This document shows, one piece after another, positions 25,664 to 33,592 of a DNA stretch of 64,000 nt. Each line of letters begins with the position of its first letter. The stretch's first letter is position 1. The notes beneath the pieces are model-generated. The model had not been told where the DNA came from, did not search any database, and was given only the letters and a program-made list of their open reading frames with translations. Made by a program: the position numbers and the translations under genes. Origin of the DNA: a virus; IMG/VR virus record IMGVR_UViG_3300028844_005756, positions 1 to 64,000 of that record; one strand, 5' to 3'.

Positions 25664-26563
25664 ATGGCTGAAGCAGAAAATACTGGTAATGTGTCCCCAG
25701 GTATGAAAACACAATTAGAACCTAAAGACTTTGAAGGTAAAAGTTTGATGGTTTGTATGCCTTGTTATGGTGGAATGATGGTAGCTGAAACAGCATCTCG
25801 CCTAATTGACCTCAACACTCTTTGTTCTTATTTCGGAATTAAACTTCAGTGTAAATTTATTATGAATGAAAGTTTGATTCAGAGAGCCAGAAACTATCTC
25901 ACGCATTATTTTGAAATTTCCGATTTCACTCATATGATGTTTATTGATGCTGATATTGTTTTTGATCCAAGAGATGTATTACATTTATTACATCTTTCAG
26001 ATGAAGACCATCAAGTCATTGGTGGACTTTATCCTAAAAAACATATTCTTTGGCCGAGAGTAGATAAGGCAGCAAAGGTTCCCGGATTTTTAGATGATCC
26101 TAATAAATTATCAGAATTTGGTGGGGATTTCGTTTTTAATCCCGCACATAGAGGTGAAATTGAAATTTTTAAGCCTGTAGAAGTTTTAGAAATCGGAACT
26201 GGTTTTATGATGATTAGTAAAACTGCACTAGAAACATATCGTAATGCATATCCTAATTATGAATATAGACCAGACCATAATCATTCAAAAGATTTTAATG
26301 GTTCAAAAAATATTACTGCATATTTTCATGTAGACTTCGACAGACCAGATACAACTGGTGGTGAAACTAATCGTCTTCTTTCTGAAGATTATTTCTTTTG
26401 TCAAATGTCACGTAAAGCAGGAACTAAAATCTGGGCATGTCCTTGGATGCAATTGAGTCATGTAGGAACTTACGTATATCGTGGTTCTGTACAAGCACTT
26501 GCTGCAATGGAACAAGTGAGTACAAGACAACAAGAAATTCCTACAATTGATATTAAAGGTTAA
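25664..26563 (+). CDS. GT-A fold glycosyltransferase
   Basis: 299 residues. SLMVCMPCYGG begins the Rossmann-like nucleotide-sugar half, RARNYLTHYF follows, and MFIDADIVF (near residues 91-99) holds the DxD metal motif. A GTGFMMISKTALE block and LSEDYFFCQ complete a pattern I recognise from T4-like marine phages. Possible targets are phage DNA bases, virion proteins or host surface sugars; the sequence does not say which. Ribosome-binding site TTGGAG. Confidence 0.75.
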   Translation: MAEAENTGNVSPGMKTQLEPKDFEGKSLMVCMPCYGGMMVAETASRLIDLNTLCSYFGIKLQCKFIMNESLIQRARNYLTHYFEISDFTHMMFIDADIVFDPRDVLHLLHLSDEDHQVIGGLYPKKHILWPRVDKAAKVPGFLDDPNKLSEFGGDFVFNPAHRGEIEIFKPVEVLEIGTGFMMISKTALETYRNAYPNYEYRPDHNHSKDFNGSKNITAYFHVDFDRPDTTGGETNRLLSEDYFFCQMSRKAGTKIWACPWMQLSHVGTYVYRGSVQALAAMEQVSTRQQEIPTIDIKG

Positions 26564-26569
26564 AAAAAC

Positions 26570-26598
26570 TTTACTTTTTTAAAATTATATGGTATAAT
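26570..26598 (+). promoter_or_regulatory. sigma-70-like promoter overlapping a start codon
   Basis: TTTACT (26570-26575), 17 bases, TATAAT (26593-26598). The last two bases of the -10 box are the first two of the ATG at 26597, so the 84-residue gene cannot be translated normally from this transcript. The promoter may instead serve the sliding-clamp gene at 26854. Confidence 0.55.
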
Positions 26599-26851
26599 GT
26601 TGATATATATTCAACCACATGAATTATTAGGACGGTTTAAAAATAATCAAGAATTAATTGAAAGTATGTATAATCTTGGAATAGATTATGAGACAAACAC
26701 ATTAGATTGTGTATTTGAAGATGAGTGTGTTCCAGTTTTTAGTTTTAAGAAATATGGTTTTCTCCAAGATAATCGTTGGAGTACTTACGAAATTTCTAAA
26801 GGTTCGGCTGGTATTTTAATTGAAATTGTGATCTCAAAAGAGGAGTATTAA
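26597..26851 (+). CDS. hypothetical protein upstream of the sliding clamp
   Basis: 84 residues with no recognised domain; begins MLIYIQPHELLGRFKNNQEL. Its ATG overlaps a -10 box and lacks a ribosome-binding site, so the true start may be an internal one, such as the Met at about codon 24. Two bases separate it from gene 45. Confidence 0.5.
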   Translation: MLIYIQPHELLGRFKNNQELIESMYNLGIDYETNTLDCVFEDECVPVFSFKKYGFLQDNRWSTYEISKGSAGILIEIVISKEEY

Positions 26852-26853
26852 TT

Positions 26854-27555
26854 ATGATGAAACTTTCAAAATCAGACCTATTGTTCTTATCTAACTTTGC
26901 TTCAATCAATGAATCAATTCATATCTATGAAGGAGCAATGCAAAGTACAGTTGCCAATTCTGGAAATTTATTTGCATTTGCCTCCTTTGATGAGGATTTT
27001 CCAAAAGAGTTTTGTATCTTTGATTTAAATCATTTTATTTCTGTGTACTCTTTAGTTTCATCTACAGGAGATACAGTTTTAGAATTTCCAGAAGATAAAC
27101 AATATCTGGTAATTAAATCAGATAAAACAAGCCAAGACATTCGCTTTTGTGATGCCAAACTTGTAGAAGAATTAGATAGAAATAAAAAGTATGTAATTGA
27201 AAAACCAGATATTGTATTTACAATTAGTGAGTCATTATTAGAGTATGGTAAAAAATCTGCCGCTATTAATGGTTTTACTAATTTAGTTTTTGAAGGTGAT
27301 GAAACTGATATCTATATGGTTTCTGAAACCATTACAAATAATAGTAATAATTCTTCTGAAAGACATCGTAGAAAAATTGAACAATCAAATACATCCGGAC
27401 AATCATTTTCTGCTGTATTTGAAGTTTCTAAATTAAAAATGTTGAGTGATGATTATGAAGTGAGAATTGCTGCAAAGGGCGGAGCACAGTTTACATCAAA
27501 AAATCGTGATTATAAATTTTTTGTAGCACTTCAACAACCCGTAACTTTTGAATAG
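26854..27555 (+). CDS. 45: sliding clamp gp45
   Basis: 233 residues (T4: 228). The N-terminal LSKSDLLFLSNFASINESI start, the central DLNHFISVYSL helix and the C-terminal VRIAAKGGAQFTSKNRDYKFFVAL block identify the T4-type processivity clamp. It tethers the DNA polymerase and also activates late transcription with gp55 (and gp33 in T4). Directly preceded by GAGG and part of the 45-44-62-regA replication cluster, although several small genes are interposed before 44. Confidence 0.9.
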   Translation: MMKLSKSDLLFLSNFASINESIHIYEGAMQSTVANSGNLFAFASFDEDFPKEFCIFDLNHFISVYSLVSSTGDTVLEFPEDKQYLVIKSDKTSQDIRFCDAKLVEELDRNKKYVIEKPDIVFTISESLLEYGKKSAAINGFTNLVFEGDETDIYMVSETITNNSNNSSERHRRKIEQSNTSGQSFSAVFEVSKLKMLSDDYEVRIAAKGGAQFTSKNRDYKFFVALQQPVTFE

Positions 27556-27562
27556 GATTAAT

Positions 27563-27871
27563 ATGTCTTATAATGTTTGTTCCTGTAAACTTTCTACAGG
27601 TGAAGAAATTATTGCTAAAATAGATGAAGGTCAAAATTTTTTAAACCAATCCGGCATTATAGAACTAAAACAACCTTTTGTGTTAATACAAACACAGCAG
27701 GGTATTGGAGTTATGCCTTGGATAAACACAGGTTCAACAGAATCGGTAACAATTAAAACAAGTCACGTTGTTACAATTGTTAAGACTAAATCAGAAGTAG
27801 AAGCTATGTATGTTAAAGCAACTTCAGGTATTGATATTGCAACAACAGATGCATCCTCTATTATCATGTAA
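27563..27871 (+). CDS. conserved small phage protein, possibly LSm-like
   Basis: 102 residues. VCSCKLSTGEEIIAKID, then IELKQPFVLIQTQQGIGVMPW, gives a five-strand pattern recalling LSm/Hfq-like barrels. I remember similar uncharacterised proteins beside gene 45 in marine T4-like phages. Function unknown. The start at 27563 is favoured over one five codons earlier, which overlaps the end of gene 45. Confidence 0.55.
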   Translation: MSYNVCSCKLSTGEEIIAKIDEGQNFLNQSGIIELKQPFVLIQTQQGIGVMPWINTGSTESVTIKTSHVVTIVKTKSEVEAMYVKATSGIDIATTDASSIIM

Positions 27872-27872
27872 T

Positions 27873-28445
27873 ATGAAAAACACGATTATAAGCTTGAGTG
27901 TACTTATGATATCCTCTATTACCATAAGTGCAAATGAAAAAACATCTAACATGTTTTATGATAACTCAAGATTTGAAAGAAGTGTAAAATATTGCATACT
28001 AAAGGCGAATAAAAAACAATATTTTGACTTTATAAAATCTATATTTTTGAAATATAATTTACCAAATAAATTAATTTTTATTCCTGTTATTGAAAGTTGT
28101 TTTAACCCCTATGCTAAATCTTCTCAAGGTGCATTAGGAATGTGGCAAATCAATGATATTACTGCCAGACATATTGGACTAAGAGAAGGTTTTTTCACAG
28201 ATGAAAGATATAACTGGAAAAAATCTACAGTTGCTGCAGCAAAATATTTATTATTTTTAAAAGAAAGATTTGATAGTTGGGAATTAGTTCTTGCGGCATA
28301 TAATGTAGGCCCAACTTTTTTGAAAAGTCAAATTGTAAAACATAAAACTTCTAATATTGAGAAATTGAAATTACCTAAAGAAACCAAAGATTATGTTTAT
28401 AAATTTAGAGCATTATTTAAATATTTAAAATTATCAAGGAGTTAA
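27873..28445 (+). CDS. exported lytic transglycosylase (SLT/MltD-like)
   Basis: 190 residues from the ATG at 27873. The N-terminus (MKNTIISLSVLMISSITISA) is a signal peptide. The SLT domain shows the catalytic Glu in FIPVIESCFNP (about residue 74), then SSQGALGMWQI and the LAAYNVGP block. It cleaves the glycan strands of peptidoglycan in the periplasm. With a signal peptide it could act without a holin. A separate M15 endolysin is at 33062. Confidence 0.82.
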   Translation: MKNTIISLSVLMISSITISANEKTSNMFYDNSRFERSVKYCILKANKKQYFDFIKSIFLKYNLPNKLIFIPVIESCFNPYAKSSQGALGMWQINDITARHIGLREGFFTDERYNWKKSTVAAAKYLLFLKERFDSWELVLAAYNVGPTFLKSQIVKHKTSNIEKLKLPKETKDYVYKFRALFKYLKLSRS

Positions 28446-28449
28446 TAGT

Positions 28450-28761
28450 ATGAGCAGCAATCAACCTAATAGTTTAACATCTGTTGTATTACCATCAGCA
28501 GAAGCAGATATTAAGGCAATTCAAAGAGTGTTAAAAGAAGTTTCTGATTGTATGACAAGAATTGATTCAGAAAAAGATTTTATTAAAGATGCTTTAGGTG
28601 ATTTATCAAAGCAATATCAAATTCCAAAAGTAATGTTAAATCGTGTAGCAAAAGCTTTTCATAAAAGAAATATTGCTGAAGAACGTGCAAAAACAGAGGA
28701 TGTTTTTTATTTGTATGATGGAATATTTTCTACCATAAAACAAGTAGAGAATGAAACATGA
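28450..28761 (+). CDS. DsbA-like DNA-binding / helical phage protein
   Basis: 103 residues, helical, with DCMTRIDSEKDFIKDALGDL followed by IPKVMLNRVAKAFHKRN. This matches my memory of the small proteins annotated DsbA-like (double-stranded DNA binding, late transcription) in T4-like marine phages. The assignment is tentative. Its stop overlaps the next gene by four bases. Confidence 0.45.
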   Translation: MSSNQPNSLTSVVLPSAEADIKAIQRVLKEVSDCMTRIDSEKDFIKDALGDLSKQYQIPKVMLNRVAKAFHKRNIAEERAKTEDVFYLYDGIFSTIKQVENET

Positions 28762-28850
28762 CTTCAATGATTTTATTTGCTATCGGACTTGGATTGGGTT
28801 TTGGTGCTGGCATTTACCTGTCAAAAAATGTGTTGACAACTAAAGAATAA
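28758..28850 (+). CDS. 30-residue single-pass membrane protein
   Basis: MTSMILFAIGLGLGFGAGIYL is a Gly-rich hydrophobic helix; a short polar tail follows. ATGA overlap with the preceding gene supports translation. Possibly a small membrane or lysis-related peptide; function unknown. Confidence 0.5.
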   Translation: MTSMILFAIGLGLGFGAGIYLSKNVLTTKE

Positions 28851-28861
28851 TTTGTTATAAT
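28833..28861 (+). promoter_or_regulatory. perfect-consensus sigma-70 promoter
   Basis: TTGACA (28833-28838), 17 bases, TATAAT (28856-28861). It lies inside the end of the 30-residue gene. Transcription would start near 28868, two or three bases before the ATG at 28871, so the GGAG before that ATG would be lost from the transcript. Confidence 0.8.
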
Positions 28862-28870
28862 GGAGTTGTT

Positions 28871-29065
28871 ATGAGAAGTAATAATAGGTTTGCAAAAGGA
28901 ATTCGTAGAAAAGGAGCAATTGAGCGACTTGAAAAGAATATTGCAGACTATGTGACTCTTATGAAAGAGACTAAAGACAAGGATACTTTGAAAAAATATG
29001 AGCAAAAAATTGAAAGGCATCGGACTGCCGTTGAGAATACAAAGAAGAATTTGAAAAATATTTAA
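28871..29065 (+). CDS. small basic coiled-coil hypothetical protein
   Basis: 64 residues, very basic N-terminus (MRSNNRFAKGIRRKG), then a heptad-like helix (ERLEKNIADYVTLMKETKDK). No family recognised. It would be nearly leaderless if transcribed from the consensus promoter just upstream. Confidence 0.5.
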   Translation: MRSNNRFAKGIRRKGAIERLEKNIADYVTLMKETKDKDTLKKYEQKIERHRTAVENTKKNLKNI

Positions 29066-29149
29066 ATGGAGTTATATTTTGAACTACCTAAAAATAAACA
29101 AATGTCTTTAAACCTGGAGTATGCAGATGCCATACAAAAAAATGAATGA
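29066..29149 (+). CDS. possible 27-residue peptide
   Basis: ATG directly follows the stop of the previous gene; MELYFELPKNKQMSLNLEYA is a plausible amphipathic peptide. No independent support. A 46-base gap follows before gene 44. Confidence 0.25.
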   Translation: MELYFELPKNKQMSLNLEYADAIQKNE

Positions 29150-29195
29150 ATAATTAATAGAGTGTAAATGCATAAATTTATATAATGGTATTATT

Positions 29196-30143
29196 ATGAT
29201 TGTACGTGATGAATTTTTATGGGTACAGAAGTATCGCCCTAAAAGTGTTAATGATTTAATTTTACCAGAAGATATTAAAAATACTTTAATATCTTTTGTT
29301 GAACAAGGTAGTTTGCCTAATTTTTTATTTCATTCGCAATCAGGCGGTACTGGTAAGACTAGTGCCGCTCTCGCTATAGCTCATCAATTAAACCTAGAAG
29401 TAATGATGATCAATGCTTCTGAAGAAAGAAGTATTGATATTATTCGTACAAAAATGACAGATTTCTGTTCTGCTATGTCTGTTGATGGCAGAAGAAAAAT
29501 GTTAATTCTTGATGAGGCAGACCATCTTCCTGATTTAAGTCAAAACGCTTTGAGAAACTTTTTTGAAAAGTTTTCTTCAAACTGTTCATTTGTTATGACT
29601 GCAAATCAAGCACAAAGAATTATTGCACCACTTCAATCAAGATGTGCAGTAATTGAATTTAAATTTCCAAAAGAAGAAAAACCCAAACTTGCTGGTGAGT
29701 TTTATCTAAGAGTGTGTCATATTCTTGACAGTGAAAACGTATCTTACGATAAAAAATTAATTCAACATGCAATTGTGCATTTCTTTCCGGATTTTCGCAG
29801 ATGTATAAATGAACTCCAAAGATATAGTGCAAGTGGAGAATTATCAAATAATATTTTATCAAATGTTCAAAATGAAAGTATTGAAAACTTATTAGAGGCT
29901 ATTGAAAATAAAAAATTTCAGTTAATAAGAAAATTCATACTTGAAAATTGGCATGGTACTGAGCAAGAACTTTATCGTTCTCTCTACGAAGAACTTCTAA
30001 AAAATGCTAAACCAGAATGTATTCCCGATATTATATTAATACTTTCTAAGTATGGATTTGAATCTACATTTGCTGTAGATAAAGAAATACATACATTAGC
30101 TTGTATGGTTGAACTAATGACATTACCTATACAATTTAAGTGA
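29196..30143 (+). CDS. 44: clamp-loader large subunit gp44
   Basis: 315 residues (T4: 319). AAA+ clamp-loader ATPase. It begins EFLWVQKYRPKSVNDLILP, with Walker A GGTGKTS near residue 50, Walker B ILDEADHLP near 103 and the SRC motif (LQSRCAVIEF) near 148. Four gp44 and one gp62 load the gp45 clamp. Followed six bases later by gene 62. Confidence 0.94.
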   Translation: MIVRDEFLWVQKYRPKSVNDLILPEDIKNTLISFVEQGSLPNFLFHSQSGGTGKTSAALAIAHQLNLEVMMINASEERSIDIIRTKMTDFCSAMSVDGRRKMLILDEADHLPDLSQNALRNFFEKFSSNCSFVMTANQAQRIIAPLQSRCAVIEFKFPKEEKPKLAGEFYLRVCHILDSENVSYDKKLIQHAIVHFFPDFRRCINELQRYSASGELSNNILSNVQNESIENLLEAIENKKFQLIRKFILENWHGTEQELYRSLYEELLKNAKPECIPDIILILSKYGFESTFAVDKEIHTLACMVELMTLPIQFK

Positions 30144-30149
30144 GGTAAT

Positions 30150-30587
30150 ATGTCAACAAATGTTTTTGGTTTAGAGAACCATGAAGAAGTTGAATATGAA
30201 TTAGAACCGCCCAAGAAAATAAATTTGTTTGAGTATGTAAAATCAATTAATACTAAAGAACAATATCTCGGAGATAATTTAGAAAATTACTCATCATATA
30301 TAGTTAACAAGGCTATTGCCAGTTATCAAGATTGTATTTTTTTTGTAAAAGAGATGAATCTTTATCCTGCACTTAGTGATAAAATGGAGTATGACTTTTA
30401 CTATTATAGTATTAGTAAAAGAAAAAGATTCGCTGAGTGGATGAAACGTGACCAAGATAAAATAGAACTTGTTAGCAAGTTTTATAATGTTTCTCTTAAA
30501 AAAGCTGCGGAGTTTCTGGATATACTATCCGATAGTGAATTAAAAGACATAGAAAAATCACTAACTTATGGTGTTACAGAAAAATAA
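30150..30587 (+). CDS. 62: clamp-loader small subunit gp62
   Basis: 145 residues, shorter than T4 gp62 (187). INLFEYVKSINTKEQYL, YIVNKAIASYQDCIFFVKEMN and EYDFYYYSISKRKRFAEW are the conserved gp62 blocks. It completes the clamp loader with gp44. Position between 44 and regA is as in T4. Confidence 0.85.
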   Translation: MSTNVFGLENHEEVEYELEPPKKINLFEYVKSINTKEQYLGDNLENYSSYIVNKAIASYQDCIFFVKEMNLYPALSDKMEYDFYYYSISKRKRFAEWMKRDQDKIELVSKFYNVSLKKAAEFLDILSDSELKDIEKSLTYGVTEK

Positions 30588-30592
30588 AAAAA

Positions 30593-30600
30593 TATAAATA
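30593..30600 (+). promoter_or_regulatory. T4-type late promoter upstream of regA
   Basis: TATAAATA (perfect late box) 47 bases before the regA ATG. Late expression of regA would be unusual, since T4 regA is mainly early/middle, so this may be fortuitous in AT-rich DNA. Confidence 0.45.
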
Positions 30601-30646
30601 TATTTGATGAGAATTATATGTTAAAATAAATTATTAAGGAGATTTT

Positions 30647-31069
30647 ATGTTATCCGAAGATACTATGAACGAAGATATATTTCGTGGCGTTGGAGTGGAA
30701 GTAGATTTAAAAAGTCAAGATGATTTTTTAAAAGTTAGAGAAACATTAACTAGAATTGGAATAGCTTCTAAAAAAGAAAAAAAATTATACCAATCTTGCC
30801 ATATACTACATAAACGTGGAAGATATGTAATTTTATCTTTTAAAGAACTTTTTAAATTAGATGGTAAAGAAAGTAACTTTACTGAATCAGATTTAGCTAG
30901 AAGAAACACAATTGCTAAATTACTTCATGATTGGAATTTAGTTGAAATTAAAGATTTAAATCAAGTAGAAGAACCTTTGGTTCCAATTTCTCAAATAAAA
31001 ATAATTCCACATAAAGAAAAGATTCAATGGGAATTGGTAGCTAAGTACCAAGTTGGTTCTAAAAATTAA
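30647..31069 (+). CDS. regA: translational repressor RegA
   Basis: 140 residues (T4: 122). CHILHKRGRYVILSFKELFKLDG is the RegA core, followed by the NTIAKLLHDWNLVEI block. RegA binds ribosome-binding sites of early phage mRNAs, including those of the clamp and clamp loader encoded just upstream, and blocks translation. ATG preceded by AAGGAGATTTT. Confidence 0.88.
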   Translation: MLSEDTMNEDIFRGVGVEVDLKSQDDFLKVRETLTRIGIASKKEKKLYQSCHILHKRGRYVILSFKELFKLDGKESNFTESDLARRNTIAKLLHDWNLVEIKDLNQVEEPLVPISQIKIIPHKEKIQWELVAKYQVGSKN

Positions 31070-31091
31070 TACCATTTACTAGTGATTTATT

Positions 31092-31286
31092 ATGAAAAAA
31101 ATGACAGCATTCAAAAAAAGAACTAACATTAAATTAATTGTTAGTTCTTTCAACACAAAAAAATTCATAAAAGAATTTATGAATTTAATGGATAATAAAG
31201 GTTTGAGTGAAGAACAAATAGATAAATTATTATATAATCATTGTCTATATGATAAAAATAGTCCATTAAAATTGAATAAAGGTTAA
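31092..31286 (+). CDS. small paralogue A of a duplicated gene
   Basis: 64 residues; basic N-terminus, FNTKKFIKEFMNLMDNKGLSEEQ and the C-terminus NHCLYDKNSPLKLNKG. The last 16 residues are identical to those of the next gene. Function unknown. Four-base spacing to its paralogue. Confidence 0.65.
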   Translation: MKKMTAFKKRTNIKLIVSSFNTKKFIKEFMNLMDNKGLSEEQIDKLLYNHCLYDKNSPLKLNKG

Positions 31287-31486
31287 TTATGGAAAAGGTG
31301 GTAGGTTTTAAACACCTAAAAGATAAAGAAAATATTCATACTAAATCTTTTAATAGAAAAAAATTTATAAATGAATTTGTAGAAGTCATTAAAAATGAAA
31401 AATTATCAAAAGAACAAAAAGTAGAAATACTTTCTAATCATTGTCTATATGATAAAAATAGTCCATTAAAATTGAATAAAGGTTAA
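31235..31486 (+). repeat. 52-bp perfect direct repeat at the 3' ends of paralogues A and B
   Basis: Positions 31235-31286 and 31435-31486 are identical (52 bp, exactly 200 bp apart), encoding the same C-terminal 16 residues and stop. The repeat also contains AAAGG, the ribosome-binding site for the gene that follows each copy. Confidence 0.9.
31289..31486 (+). CDS. small paralogue B of a duplicated gene
   Basis: 65 residues; FNRKKFINEFVEVIKNEKLSKEQ aligns with paralogue A, and both end NHCLYDKNSPLKLNKG. N-terminal halves have diverged while the 3' DNA is identical over 52 bases. Function unknown; the single Cys/His pair is conserved. Confidence 0.65.
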   Translation: MEKVVGFKHLKDKENIHTKSFNRKKFINEFVEVIKNEKLSKEQKVEILSNHCLYDKNSPLKLNKG

Positions 31487-31488
31487 CT

Positions 31489-32028
31489 ATGGAAAACTGG
31501 AGAGTAGTGAATGATAATAATGAACCTGTTAAGTTAGGTGTTTATAGAATATATGAACATGCCATGTTACCTACTTTTGCTACAGATGGTTCAGCATGTT
31601 TTGATGTGTATGCTTCTTTACCAGATGAGTCAACAGTTAAAGTATATAGCAGTAACTTTCAAGACTATGCTAAAGTACTTGTACGTTCTGATTGCATAAC
31701 AATTTATAATGGTCATCGTGCTATGATTCCAACTGGAATCATTTTTGATATTCCCCAAGGATACAGTGTACGCCTACATGCAAGATCTGGTTTAGCTTTA
31801 AAAAATGGTATTGTTTTAGTTAATCAGGAAGCCGTTATTGATTCTGATTATGTACAAGAAACATTTGTTTTAATTGAAAATACATCATTAGTTCCTTTTG
31901 AAGTGACAGATGGAATGAGAATTTGTCAAGGTGAACTAGTTAAAAATATACCAACACTCATCAATGAATCCGTAGTGCCACCGGAAGAACGCAATCGTAA
32001 AGGTGGCTTTGGTTCAACTGGTGTGTAA
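31489..32028 (+). CDS. dut: dUTPase (dUTP diphosphatase)
   Basis: 179 residues, trimeric all-beta dUTPase family. Motif 1 TDGSACFDVYA (33-42), motif 2 ARSGLALKNG (98-107), motif 3 AVIDSDY with catalytic Asp118, motif 4 RICQGEL, and motif 5 RKGGFGSTG (170-178) are all present. It hydrolyses dUTP to dUMP, keeping uracil out of phage DNA and feeding dTMP synthesis, which matters for AT-rich DNA. A loop of about 25 residues after motif 1 makes it longer than the usual 150. Confidence 0.9.
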   Translation: MENWRVVNDNNEPVKLGVYRIYEHAMLPTFATDGSACFDVYASLPDESTVKVYSSNFQDYAKVLVRSDCITIYNGHRAMIPTGIIFDIPQGYSVRLHARSGLALKNGIVLVNQEAVIDSDYVQETFVLIENTSLVPFEVTDGMRICQGELVKNIPTLINESVVPPEERNRKGGFGSTGV

Positions 32029-32441
32029 TGAAATTAGAACATAAACACTTTATAGTTAGAGCAGAAGTAGCAGGTACTCCTAAACTACAAGATATATCTT
32101 TTGTTGAAGATTGGATGTCACGTTTAATTAAAAGTGTTGGTATGGTTACTTTAATAGAACCTAAAGCGGTTTATTGTGACAAAGAAAATAATCGTGGAAT
32201 TACGGCAATTGCCGCACTTACAACAAGTTCAACAACATTACACATATGGGATGAGAAACCACCATGTTATTTACAATTTGATTTATATTCATGTAAATCA
32301 TTTGACTATGAACATGTTTTACACGCAATCAATGAATTCGGAATGACAAGATATGAATATTATATGTTAAATCGTGAAACTCCGTTTTCTCATATACACG
32401 CAAAAGGCCATGGACTCTTTGAACCGAGCATCTCTAAATGA
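32028..32441 (+). CDS. speD: SpeD-like S-adenosylmethionine decarboxylase proenzyme
   Basis: 137 residues, the size of bacterial type 1b SpeD. HKHFIVRAEV start, GITAIAALTTSSTTLHIWDE centre and QFDLYSCKSFD block match the phage SpeD group. Aligning on His72 (the catalytic His68 of the Thermotoga enzyme) places Ser67 as the pyruvoyl-forming residue, and Cys89 fits the catalytic Cys. The usual Glu-Ser-His cleavage context is Thr-Ser-Ser here, so self-cleavage needs testing. It makes decarboxylated SAM for spermidine. One-base overlap with dut. Confidence 0.75.
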   Translation: MKLEHKHFIVRAEVAGTPKLQDISFVEDWMSRLIKSVGMVTLIEPKAVYCDKENNRGITAIAALTTSSTTLHIWDEKPPCYLQFDLYSCKSFDYEHVLHAINEFGMTRYEYYMLNRETPFSHIHAKGHGLFEPSISK

Positions 32442-32874
32442 TGCATCTGATATAATTAAAATATTTTATCTTTATCGTGATATATTTCCCCACATCAGAA
32501 AAGACTACATAGATAGAAACCTTGAAAAAGGTAATGTTATATATGAAAATGATGTTATTATAATATATAATAAGTATTTGAAAAAAACACGATTAGGCAA
32601 CATACATGCTTTAAAAGGTAATTTTATACTACATCAAATAGTAACAAAATATAGAGATGGAAGAGCAACACAAATATTTAAAAAGTTTTTAAATGAATTA
32701 GATGATAAATTGTTTTTAACTGTAAGAAGCAGTAACACTAAAGCTATTAATTTTTATGAAAGGAATGGTATGAAATGTGTAGGGGATATTGCTTGGAAAA
32801 ACAATACACTTCCAGGTAAAGTATTTTTATATACTACACCAAATAATTTATATGAAAAATTTGCATTACTATAG
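32410..32874 (+). CDS. GNAT-family N-acetyltransferase
   Basis: 154 residues from the ATG at 32410, overlapping the end of speD. NRASLNDASDIIKIFYLY start, an IHALKGNFILHQIVTK strand with RDGRATQIFKKFL as the acetyl-CoA loop, and TKAINFYERNGMKCVG at the end are GNAT features. I recall close relatives in marine T4-like phages. Acceptor unknown; polyamines are a possibility given the neighbour but this is a guess. Confidence 0.65.
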   Translation: MDSLNRASLNDASDIIKIFYLYRDIFPHIRKDYIDRNLEKGNVIYENDVIIIYNKYLKKTRLGNIHALKGNFILHQIVTKYRDGRATQIFKKFLNELDDKLFLTVRSSNTKAINFYERNGMKCVGDIAWKNNTLPGKVFLYTTPNNLYEKFALL

Positions 32875-33043
32875 AAGAACTTTTACATTTTTTGTTATTT
32901 TTTATGCAATGTGGTTGATACTATTTTACGGCAGTTGGAATGTTGAAAATGAGTATTCTAAATTTCATCATGATAATTTCGTAAGATTATGTAAAACTAA
33001 TTATGAGAATATACATGAAAATGTACGAAGGTATTGTTCATAA
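32852..33043 (+). CDS. small single-pass membrane protein
   Basis: 63 residues. Basic start, one hydrophobic helix (FTFFVIFYAMWLILFYGSW), then a polar tail with two Cys. It precedes the M15 endolysin gene by 18 bases. Such a neighbour could be a holin or antiholin, but only the position suggests it. It overlaps the GNAT gene end. Confidence 0.5.
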   Translation: MKNLHYYRRTFTFFVIFYAMWLILFYGSWNVENEYSKFHHDNFVRLCKTNYENIHENVRRYCS

Positions 33044-33061
33044 TTTATAGGAGAATAATAA

Positions 33062-33511
33062 ATGTTTAAACTATCACAGCGGTCATTAGACAAACTAGAA
33101 GGTGTAAAACCTGAATTAGTAGATGTTGTTAAAAGAGCAATTGAGTTAACAACAGTAGACTTCGGAGTTATTGAAGGTTTACGAACAGAAGAACAACAGA
33201 AGGCACTTGTAGAAAAAGGTGCATCACAAACAATGAAATCAAAACATCTCACTGGCAATGCTGTAGACTTAATGGCATATGTTGGCGGAAGAGGATGTTG
33301 GGAATTAAATGTATATGATGAAATTGCAGATGCTGTGAAAGCCGCTGCAGAAGAACTCGGAACTCCGATTCGCTGGGGTGCTGCATGGACTGTCAGTGAT
33401 TTGCGAAATTGGGAAGGAACAGCAGAGGAAGCTATGAATGCGTATATAGACATTCGTAGAGCAGAAGGAAGAAGACCTTTTATAGATGCTCCACATTTTG
33501 AGCTTGTATAA
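33062..33511 (+). CDS. M15-family peptidase endolysin
   Basis: 149 residues, like the L-alanyl-D-glutamate peptidase endolysins of other phages. Zinc ligands His62 and Asp69 in KHLTGNAVDLM and His145 in PHFEL; GVIEGLRTEEQQ precedes. It cuts the peptide stem of peptidoglycan. There is no signal peptide, so it needs a holin. Strong ribosome-binding site (AGGAG). Base composition is visibly less AT-rich than the flanking genes. Confidence 0.85.
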   Translation: MFKLSQRSLDKLEGVKPELVDVVKRAIELTTVDFGVIEGLRTEEQQKALVEKGASQTMKSKHLTGNAVDLMAYVGGRGCWELNVYDEIADAVKAAAEELGTPIRWGAAWTVSDLRNWEGTAEEAMNAYIDIRRAEGRRPFIDAPHFELV

Positions 33512-33519
33512 AAAAATCC

Positions 33520-33547
33520 TTGACTTTTCAGATAGTTTTGATATGAT
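33520..33547 (+). promoter_or_regulatory. sigma-70 promoter for the nuclease gene
   Basis: TTGACT (33520-33525), 16 bases, TATGAT (33542-33547); leader about 40 bases to the ATG at 33593. Confidence 0.7.
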
Positions 33548-33592
33548 AGATGAATATTCACCGCTAAGAAAAATTTTAGTTAAAAAGCTACC

